Part shown: piece by piece, positions 7,170 to 12,693 of the stretch
How the letters are laid out: each line of letters opens with the position of its first letter
Position numbering within the stretch: position 1 is the stretch's first letter
Source: a virus
Length of the DNA: 20,825 nt
IMG/VR virus record: IMGVR_UViG_3300032322_003167
Coordinates: 1 to 20,825 of that record
Direction: 5' to 3' (one strand)
Notes under the pieces: generated by a model
What the model saw: only the letters and a program-made list of their open reading frames with translations
Told to the model about the DNA's origin: nothing
The model's database searches: none
Made by a program: the position numbers and the translations under genes

Positions 7170-8246
7170 TTACTGTTTTATCTTTCCATTTACATTGACC
7201 GTGGAAAAATCGCCTATTTTTGCAGTTCCAGTTACACGGCCGGAACCAGAGTTGATAAATAAGGACAACTGAACGGTCGTTGTCATTGGGACGTCTGTTT
7301 CAAAAAATGCATCCAAATTCTGTGAATAAACAGAACCAGTAGAAACTATTGAGGATTTTTTTGACTTCATTCTCGCGTACTCCACCCCACCACGCATATA
7401 TACCAAGTCAACAGATTTATCTTTGTTTAAAATAAGCACATGAGATTCCTGTCCTAGTGGAGTTGAGAAATTTAACTCAAATTTGTAGTCATCTGTTCCG
7501 TTTAACAGAAAGTCGGTAGAGAATGTTGATTTTGGCTCAATATCTCCTGGTTCAGGGAGTTTTGGGAGACCCCTGAATGGTTCGCCTATTTGCTTACCAT
7601 CCGCATCAACACCTGTTTTTATTCCTTTTGTCCATTCCCATGGCTTGTCACGCATATTTTGCATTTTTAGGTCGCTGTAATTCATCCTTGACTGAAGCAG
7701 TTCTTTATCTTCCCAAAGATGTTTCACTTCTATTTCAACATCTTGCATTGACCTATTGTCGTAGATATTAAAAAAGCAAAACGGGTCACCTGCTGCAAAA
7801 ACCACCGGTTCACCTATTTTTGTAATCTTCCAGTTCATTTGGGTTTCGTCTGGCCACCACGAAGTTGGCAGTGTTGCGGAAAGCGGAATTGCTCCATCGT
7901 GAAAATAATTTGGTGAACCCGTAAACCAAGTGCTGTAATTTTCTTCGGTGTTTATTGCCCATCCAACATTTATTGAAATCATCCCAATAATTGAAGAGAC
8001 AGCTTGCCGTCTGCCGGATGACGTGTATTCTCCAGAAATTATTCTTGGTGGATTTGGTCCTCCGTCCCACTGGACGACTATATCTTCTTCAATTTGGACT
8101 TCCCAACCGTAAACATTCGCAAGAGTCATTGGCATGCATTGATACGCATGCTTATTATGGGTTGCGTCCATCCAGTCTCTTTTGAGTCTGGACTGTTTTA
8201 TTTCTGTTGTTTTTTGGTGAGTTTTTGTAAGTGTGAGTTTGGTCAT
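7170..8246 (-). CDS. DUF6065-like protein with extra C-terminal beta-rich domain
   Basis: Residues about 30-240 match the DUF6065 pattern as I recall it: an early YQCMPMTLANVYGWEV block, a VVQWDGG strand, a GWAINT and TGSPNYFHDG region resembling the family's GPxN motif, TSWWPDETQMNWKIT, and VVFAAGDPFCFF. The family is uncharacterised and often found beside oxygenase or glycan-related genes in marine phages. Residues about 245-358 form a Ser/Thr/Gly-rich, beta-predicted extension (STFSTDFLLNGTDDYKFE onward) that looks like a small beta-sandwich, for example a carbohydrate- or fibre-binding module. No catalytic motif is recognised. It lies 1 nt after the Asp/Asn-hydroxylase-like gene, so it belongs to the same operon. 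Confidence 0.75.
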   Translation of the reverse strand: MTKLTLTKTHQKTTEIKQSRLKRDWMDATHNKHAYQCMPMTLANVYGWEVQIEEDIVVQWDGGPNPPRIISGEYTSSGRRQAVSSIIGMISINVGWAINTEENYSTWFTGSPNYFHDGAIPLSATLPTSWWPDETQMNWKITKIGEPVVFAAGDPFCFFNIYDNRSMQDVEIEVKHLWEDKELLQSRMNYSDLKMQNMRDKPWEWTKGIKTGVDADGKQIGEPFRGLPKLPEPGDIEPKSTFSTDFLLNGTDDYKFELNFSTPLGQESHVLILNKDKSVDLVYMRGGVEYARMKSKKSSIVSTGSVYSQNLDAFFETDVPMTTTVQLSLFINSGSGRVTGTAKIGDFSTVNVNGKIKQ

Positions 8247-8247
8247 T

Positions 8248-8829
8248 TTATCCGAGTAGTTCGTTGGGGATGATGTCTATGATGAGATGAACTCTATCAG
8301 ACTCCCCATTGTTAACCACCCTGTGAACCTTGCTATTGTTTATTTCCCAAATCTCACCAGCTGCCATATTTATTGTCTCGTCACCTACGAAGAAATCAAC
8401 ATTTGCATTTGTGATGATAGGAATATGATGCCTCCTGCAAACCAGTAAATACTCTTGCCAATCTGAATGGGCAGAAATTTCCTCGCCTGCTGGCAGCTTG
8501 GCGAAAAAAGTTCTTGCATATTTTCCGTCGTGAATATTCTCAAGTTGAGTGATTAATGGCTCGATTAAATTGAATGCTTCGCGGTTATCTGTCCTTGAGC
8601 GCCATGGTTCGCCAGGAACCCACTGAAGCCTGAAGTTGGTGACAAAATGAGCCTGAGTATGCTTCTGGGGATTTTGAGCCTGCTCTTCATCTGGCCTAAG
8701 ATTCGCATCTTGACGAGAGGTGTCTATTGTCCACTCGTGTTCCCAGCCTTCTACCATTTGAGCTATTGGGGCTATGTTAAAATTTCCGTGATTGCGGAAA
8801 TTAAAACTATCCTGTCTTTTGTCTGTCAT
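8248..8829 (-). CDS. Aspartyl/asparaginyl beta-hydroxylase-like protein
   Basis: This is the second member of this type in the window. The N-terminal WEHEWTIDTSRQ block parallels TDEWNIDNARQ in the copy at 974-1561, showing common descent. Catalytic motifs: H121-x-D123 (SAHSDW), CRRHHIPIITN, GEIWEINNSKVHRVVNN with H169, and DRVHLIIDIIP with R179. The family hydroxylates Asp or Asn in proteins or related small substrates using Fe(II) and 2-oxoglutarate. A strong GAGG ribosome-binding site lies 6 nt before the ATG. The 38-nt gap to the upstream oxygenase is one of the larger gaps in this operon and is AT-rich, but I see no convincing promoter or terminator in it. Confidence 0.87.
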   Translation of the reverse strand: MTDKRQDSFNFRNHGNFNIAPIAQMVEGWEHEWTIDTSRQDANLRPDEEQAQNPQKHTQAHFVTNFRLQWVPGEPWRSRTDNREAFNLIEPLITQLENIHDGKYARTFFAKLPAGEEISAHSDWQEYLLVCRRHHIPIITNANVDFFVGDETINMAAGEIWEINNSKVHRVVNNGESDRVHLIIDIIPNELLG

Positions 8830-8867
8830 TTGTTTTCCTCACGATTTAATTAGCACTATTTTACAGC

Positions 8868-9578
8868 CTAGAAGCCACCATTCCCGTAAGAGTCACCACC
8901 GATTTTTGGGATACCTGCCTGCCTGTCAACAGGTGTTCCATCGTTTGCCAAACCCTGAGGGTACCTATGGTTGTTGTCATTATAGTCAAACATCGTTACA
9001 GCGGCGTACTTTGTGCCCTCGGTAACCGCAAGAGCAGCGTGAGCATAAATATACGTTGACGGGAAAAACATGATGTCGCCAGCTTCTGGTTTATGTTTTA
9101 TATCAAAATAAGGGAACCATAGTTCTCCACCGGAGTAATCGTCATTAAAATAAGCTATTGACGAGATGGTGCACGTATAGGAAAAACCGTGGTCAGAATG
9201 AACCTGAAAGTGTTGCCCAGGCTTATACCGAACGAAATTGATTGCCTCCATATACTCCATAGAAACGTTGTACATTGATTGATAGCGAACAAGGCATTCT
9301 TTAATGTGCTTTTCAGTATCTTCGTAGCAGTTTCTTATGTCCAGAAATCTTGGTTCAAGGTATTGCCAGTGCATCGGGCTCATCTTCAAGTCAACACAGT
9401 CTCTGTATTCTGGCATTTTCTGGTTATAGCCAACATACGCTTCTTTCCAAGAAAACAGCTGGTGGTTGCTATCTTTCAAAGCTGACTCCAGGCGTTCTGG
9501 GATGTTAAGGCTGTGTGGCATAGCATTTTTGAAAAGAACTATCCCAAGCTTCTTGTCTCCGATAAACTCAAAATTCAC
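8868..9578 (-). CDS. 2OG-Fe(II) oxygenase, prolyl-4-hydroxylase-like, first gene of leftward operon
   Basis: The N-terminal IGDKKLGIVLFKNAM segment is a diverged form of the module in the five close paralogues. The barrel has INFVRYKPGQHFQVHSDHG with H127-x-D129, SSIAYFNDDYSGGELWFP, GDIMFFPSTYIYAHAA with H180, and TKYAAVTMF. The position that is Arg in the other oxygenases is Lys190 here; Lys is also the 2-oxoglutarate ligand of collagen-type prolyl 4-hydroxylases, so activity is still likely. The start is a GTG, supported by a strong AGGGGAG ribosome-binding site six bases upstream. The only internal ATG codons, the first at residue 20, would cut into the fold. It opens the long leftward operon behind the divergent regulatory region. 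Confidence 0.88.
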   Translation of the reverse strand: MNFEFIGDKKLGIVLFKNAMPHSLNIPERLESALKDSNHQLFSWKEAYVGYNQKMPEYRDCVDLKMSPMHWQYLEPRFLDIRNCYEDTEKHIKECLVRYQSMYNVSMEYMEAINFVRYKPGQHFQVHSDHGFSYTCTISSIAYFNDDYSGGELWFPYFDIKHKPEAGDIMFFPSTYIYAHAALAVTEGTKYAAVTMFDYNDNNHRYPQGLANDGTPVDRQAGIPKIGGDSYGNGGF

Positions 9579-9584
9579 TGTTTT

Positions 9585-9591
9585 CTCCCCT
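9585..9591 (-). promoter_or_regulatory. Shine-Dalgarno site setting a GTG start
   Basis: AGGGGAG on the - strand, six bases before the GTG at 9578. It is among the strongest ribosome-binding sites in the window and decides the GTG start of the first oxygenase of the leftward operon. Confidence 0.75.
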
Positions 9592-9617
9592 ATTTGAGAT
9601 GATTGTTGCCTTAAAGC

Positions 9618-9623
9618 ATTATC
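9618..9623 (-). promoter_or_regulatory. Possible -10 element of the leftward oxygenase operon
   Basis: GATAAT on the - strand, about 40 bases before the GTG start, lies in the mirror-image arm of the inverted repeat. No good -35 hexamer is seen 16-18 bases upstream, so this rests on the -10 match and the symmetry with the + strand arm. If used, it would drive the eleven-gene leftward series. Confidence 0.3.
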
Positions 9624-9653
9624 CTATCAGCAAAATACCAAACATATCACTCA

Positions 9654-9683
9654 ATGACTACAAAGTGCTATCATGATGATAAT
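9654..9683 (+). promoter_or_regulatory. Possible sigma70-type promoter for the + strand oxygenase
   Basis: ATGACT (9654-9659, 4 of 6 to TTGACA) and GATAAT (9678-9683, 5 of 6 to TATAAT) are separated by 18 bases. Initiation would fall about 25 bases before the ATG at 9715. AGG at 9706-9708 is a suitable ribosome-binding core. The gene is alone on its strand, so it needs its own promoter in this interval. Confidence 0.35.
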
Positions 9684-9714
9684 GCTTGAATCACATTCTA
9701 AAAATAGGTAAAAA

Positions 9715-10380
9715 ATGAACAACCTAGAAGAAGACAGCTTCCTTGAATCACTTGTTGAGCCGGGTCATTTTGGAAAAACCGTTGACAATATAAAGGTGTT
9801 CAAGAACTTTGTTGAGCCAGAAGACCTAAAAACAATTCAGCAATTTCTGCCAACCATCAATGAATGGATGGATTCTGGTGAAGATGTATTCTCCGAAGAC
9901 GGAACCTGTCTATACAGTGCCTCATACTGGGCTAATAGGCAGCTTAATTCACCATTAATAAAAAAATTAAGTCCGGAAATACATAAACTCATACAAAAAT
10001 ATATTTATAAAATGAGAGATGAAATAGAGTCTCATTTCAACCTAAAAGTTAAGTGTCGACCACCAGTAATAATATGCTGGAGACCCGGAACAGAGCAAAG
10101 ACCACATGCAGACAAACAGCTAAATGATGGTAGGCCAAACCCATTCCCCACATACGATATAAATTCGCTTATTTACTATAATGATGAATTCACTGGTGGT
10201 GAATTGTATTATCCAGATTTTGACTTAGAAATCAAACCGGAACCTGGTTTGGCTGTTTTCCATCCTGGCGACGTGAATTATTTACACGGCGTTAAAATGA
10301 TTCAATCTGGCCTTAGGTACACAACACCTTCATTTTACACAATTACCGAACTCGGTTCAACCGAAGCTGAAAATAGCTGA
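9715..10380 (+). CDS. 2OG-Fe(II) oxygenase (strand-reversed member of the cluster)
   Basis: This 221-residue protein has the phage-type 2OG-FeII_Oxy layout: IICWRPGTEQRPHADK with H131-x-D133, NSLIYYNDEFTGGELYYP, the IKPEPGLAVFHPGDVNYLHGV segment with H191 as distal ligand, and R201 in LRYTTPSFYTI. All iron and 2-oxoglutarate ligands are present. It lacks the LGGG/WWK modules, so it belongs to a different subgroup from the five paralogues to its left. AGG lies 6 nt upstream of the ATG. It is the only + strand gene between 985 and the right edge, and its end overlaps the convergent sulfotransferase by 46 nt. It is probably an independently acquired, self-promoted unit. The substrate is unknown. 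Confidence 0.87.
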   Translation: MNNLEEDSFLESLVEPGHFGKTVDNIKVFKNFVEPEDLKTIQQFLPTINEWMDSGEDVFSEDGTCLYSASYWANRQLNSPLIKKLSPEIHKLIQKYIYKMRDEIESHFNLKVKCRPPVIICWRPGTEQRPHADKQLNDGRPNPFPTYDINSLIYYNDEFTGGELYYPDFDLEIKPEPGLAVFHPGDVNYLHGVKMIQSGLRYTTPSFYTITELGSTEAENS

Positions 10381-11162
10381 TTATTTTTCACGTGTCTATA
10401 CACTTCATAATCAATTATGTTGTTTTCAATTATTCTTTTTAGTTCGTAGCTGCTTAACTGTTCAACAAGTATGTCTGTGGTGATTAATTGATTCTCTGTA
10501 TTAAGTTCAGACTTTAATGCGTGTTCGTAATCTTCTTCAAGCACTGATATACCAAGATTTGATTCCATCCATATAGATATTGATTTCATAAATTCTTTAT
10601 GACAATCTGTTGTTCCAACTAATTCAAATTTATTAACATTTCGTATTGCCAATTTTGCAGAAATGGGAAAGTTTTCGATAAACCATGTTTTTGAATATTC
10701 TTCATACTTGAATGAAAAGTTTTCAGAAAATACCGAATCAGAAACTGGATTGCATATAAATTTTGATTGTATGTTTTGATGAAATAAATAATCTTCATCT
10801 TCAAAAAGAAAATATCTTAATCTGTCTGATATTTTTTCAATTGTTTTATATCTTATATTTTTTGACAATACAGAGTCATGAATCCAAAGAAAATTGCTTA
10901 CCGCTCTATCAATTGGATTTCTTACTAGGCATGCCACTTCTGTGTTTTTTGAAATTATTCTTGACGAATTTCCTAAGTGCGCGTCAATAAAAATAAAGTC
11001 TGAGAAATCGTAGTTATGTGGAGGTCTTGCATTTTTGTGCCAAATTAGGTCTCTGCTGCTTAGAGCGTGCCTAAGTGTTGCGCTAACTGATGTTCCACCA
11101 GTTTTTGGTATATGCAATAAATAAAGCTGTTTGCTATTTGTTTGATTCCAGTTTTTTTGCAT
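10335..11162 (-). CDS. Sulfotransferase family protein (copy 1)
   Basis: The PAPS-binding signature is clear: LYLLHIPKTGGTSVSATL (residues 13-30; 5'-phosphosulfate loop K20-S25) and ACLVRNPIDRAVSNFLW (3'-phosphate site with R81 and S89). These are hallmarks of the Sulfotransfer_2/HS2ST-like class, which transfers sulfate from PAPS to sugar or protein hydroxyls. No signal peptide or membrane segment is visible, so it should act in the infected cell's cytoplasm. The C-terminal half is Asn/Ile/Lys-rich and not recognisable, as usual for acceptor-binding regions. It is a tandem paralogue of the next gene, overlapping its end by 29 nt. Base composition is clearly more AT-rich than the fibre genes, consistent with separate acquisition. 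The acceptor is unknown. Confidence 0.85.
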   Translation of the reverse strand: MQKNWNQTNSKQLYLLHIPKTGGTSVSATLRHALSSRDLIWHKNARPPHNYDFSDFIFIDAHLGNSSRIISKNTEVACLVRNPIDRAVSNFLWIHDSVLSKNIRYKTIEKISDRLRYFLFEDEDYLFHQNIQSKFICNPVSDSVFSENFSFKYEEYSKTWFIENFPISAKLAIRNVNKFELVGTTDCHKEFMKSISIWMESNLGISVLEEDYEHALKSELNTENQLITTDILVEQLSSYELKRIIENNIIDYEVYRHVKNNQLFSASVEPSSVIV

Positions 11163-11934
11163 ATTCGTATATTTCTTGGTCGAGTCGATTGTTTTCGCGA
11201 ACTCTATCTATCTCTGAATTAGGCAGCATTGATAAAATTTGCTTAGATGTGTATTTCTTGCCGTCATATTCAATGCAACTGACATTCTCTCTAATGTCTT
11301 TATTCGTGTCAAATTTTAAGCCATAATTTTCACCAAACCAATCATGGACTTTATGTAGAAAACTATTATGGTTTTCAATAGTTCCGACAATATTGAAAGC
11401 AGAAAGATTATATTTTGCCAGGTTTATGTCAGTAAATGTGTCTGGTATGAATCCACTGTTTGTTTTTTTGTTTTTGTGATACTCACCTGGTCCGCAGTTG
11501 AATAAGTCATAGAAAAGTTCATCTGATATTGAGTTGCAAACAAATCGTGTTTGCATGTTATTTTGTGGCCTATGGTCCTGGTCTTCAAAAAGATAAAATC
11601 GAAGTTTTTCGTCTATCTGGTGAATATCTAAATATTTTGGATTATCTCTAACAAATGCTTTAAAAGACCATGCAAAATTACTGACAATTCTTTCAACTGG
11701 GTCTCTTAAGATGCATGCAATTGATAAATTATCAGTTTTCCCAATTGGATAAAGTCCGATATGGCGCTGTATGTAGGCGAATCTATTGAAGTCGCTTATC
11801 ATTTGCTGTGGCACTTCTGGTTTTGGATACCAAGGAAGACCGTTTTCATCTAATGTATCTTTAATACTGTGAAGGACTGATGTTCCACCAGTTTTATTTA
11901 TGTGCAGTAAGTACAGCCTGTTGTGAACTTCCAT
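11134..11934 (-). CDS. Sulfotransferase family protein (copy 2)
   Basis: This has the same architecture as the neighbouring copy: LYLLHINKTGGTSVLHSI (K14-S19 phosphosulfate loop) and IACILRDPVERIVSNFAW (R77, S85), plus a shared LRFYLFEDQDH and RFVCN(S)ISD region matching LRYFLFEDEDY and KFICNPVSD in copy 1. The two clearly arose by duplication and have diverged strongly in the C-terminal half, suggesting different acceptors. It starts 27 nt after the fibronectin/PPxF gene. The gap contains an AT-rich ATATAAAG on the - strand, which resembles a T4-type late -10 only weakly. The overlap with copy 1 (29 nt) indicates coupled translation. The likely reaction is PAPS-dependent sulfation of a glycan, Tyr or hydroxyl group. 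Confidence 0.85.
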   Translation of the reverse strand: MEVHNRLYLLHINKTGGTSVLHSIKDTLDENGLPWYPKPEVPQQMISDFNRFAYIQRHIGLYPIGKTDNLSIACILRDPVERIVSNFAWSFKAFVRDNPKYLDIHQIDEKLRFYLFEDQDHRPQNNMQTRFVCNSISDELFYDLFNCGPGEYHKNKKTNSGFIPDTFTDINLAKYNLSAFNIVGTIENHNSFLHKVHDWFGENYGLKFDTNKDIRENVSCIEYDGKKYTSKQILSMLPNSEIDRVRENNRLDQEIYEYAKKLESNK

Positions 11935-11961
11935 AGAAACTTTATATTAGTTTCTGTCAAA

Positions 11962-12690
11962 TCACGTATTAGAGAAATATGGTGGGAATCCCGGCGGGAA
12001 ATACGGTGGGAAGAATGGTGGGAAGAACGGAGGAAAGAATGGCGGAAAGAACGGCGGAAAGAACGGAGGGAAATAAGGAGGGAAGTATGGCGGGAAGTAA
12101 GGTGGGGCAACTGGTGTGACCGAGTTTGATGCCGCAGAGTTGGCACTGTTTCCATAAATGCTTTCTGCCCTTACGACGAATGTGTATGCAGTTCCGTTGG
12201 TTAATCCTGTAACTGCGATAGAGGAGATGTTGACCCCAGTCGCAACTATTGAACCAGGGGTTGATGTCACTCTATATGTCACTCCAGCAGCGCCTGCGGT
12301 ACCAGGTGCGCCCTGCGTCCATGACACAGTTGCTTGAGCGTTTCCAGCAGTTGCAGAAACAGAAGTTGGTGCTGACGGAGCAACACCCATCACCAAAGAG
12401 CTGCTGGATGCTGAAGGGTTTGATTCAACACCAGTGTTTGAGATTGCAACTACAGTGAAAGTTACAGTACTACCAGCCGTAAGTCCGCTTACAGTAATTG
12501 GACTCGAACTGCCTGTTCCTGTTTGACCAGAGCTGGCTGTTGCCCTATATGTAAGTGTCCCTTTTCCAGCATATGATGGAGCAGTAAATGCGATGGTCGC
12601 TGATGTTCCAGACACGAGCGTAGGGGCGCCAATTGTAGGAGCTCCCGGCTTTTTGCCACCGCTATCAAGTGATTGATTTACTGCACCCAT
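11962..12690 (-). CDS. Fibronectin type III protein with C-terminal PPxF repeats
   Basis: Two fibronectin-III-like domains are visible (about residues 16-103 and 105-193). Both have the alternating-strand pattern ending in TAGSTVTFTVVAISNTG and TNGTAYTFVVRAESIYG. From residue 196 to 239 come eleven uninterrupted four-residue units: three PPYF, five PPFF, one PPYF, one PPGF and one PPYF, then SNT. FN3 domains are common in phage tail and fibre proteins as surface adhesion modules. The proline-rich, strongly aromatic end could form an extended polyproline-like rod or a sticky tip. It lies 3 nt after the long fibre gene and immediately before the sulfotransferases, so it is a prime candidate substrate for hydroxylation or sulfation. 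That role is inference. Confidence 0.82.
   Translation of the reverse strand: MGAVNQSLDSGGKKPGAPTIGAPTLVSGTSATIAFTAPSYAGKGTLTYRATASSGQTGTGSSSPITVSGLTAGSTVTFTVVAISNTGVESNPSASSSSLVMGVAPSAPTSVSATAGNAQATVSWTQGAPGTAGAAGVTYRVTSTPGSIVATGVNISSIAVTGLTNGTAYTFVVRAESIYGNSANSAASNSVTPVAPPYFPPYFPPYFPPFFPPFFPPFFPPFFPPFFPPYFPPGFPPYFSNT
11974..12105 (-). repeat. 12-bp tandem repeat encoding PPxF, 11 units
   Basis: 132 bases of tandem 12-mers, seen on the + strand as variants of GGTGGGAAGAAC and GGCGGAAAGAAC. The central units, which encode PPFF, are nearly identical at DNA level; the outer ones vary in one or two positions. Repeats of this type change copy number by slippage or recombination while staying in frame. 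Confidence 0.93.
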
Positions 12691-12693
12691 ATT

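Larger units (their letters stand above)
9614..9687. repeat. 10-bp inverted repeat in the divergent intergenic region
   Basis: AAGCATTATC (9614-9623) and its exact reverse complement GATAATGCTT (9678-9687) are separated by 54 bases. Read outward, each arm gives GATAATGCTT on the strand of the gene it faces, so GATAAT could be the -10 element on both sides. Similarity extends loosely beyond the core: GCTGATAG before the - strand arm and GCTATCATGAT before the + strand arm. The arms are too far apart for a simple terminator hairpin. They could equally be paired operator half-sites. Confidence 0.55.

Noticed and set aside
8830-8867. An internal promoter in the 38-base gap of the leftward operon
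   Set aside because: The gap is AT-rich, but no -35/-10 pair with acceptable spacing was found; only the GAGG ribosome-binding site is convincing.
10002-10009. TATAAATA on the - strand, oriented toward the leftward operon
   Set aside because: It is inside the + strand oxygenase, more than 400 bases from the GTG at 9578, and in a very AT-rich stretch. It could add late transcription of the operon, but nothing else supports it.
11923-12129. Arg/Glu/Trp-rich open frame on the + strand across the tandem repeat
   Set aside because: It is the antisense reading of the PPxF repeat; the periodic composition keeps other frames free of stops. The - strand frame is fixed by two fibronectin-III domains.
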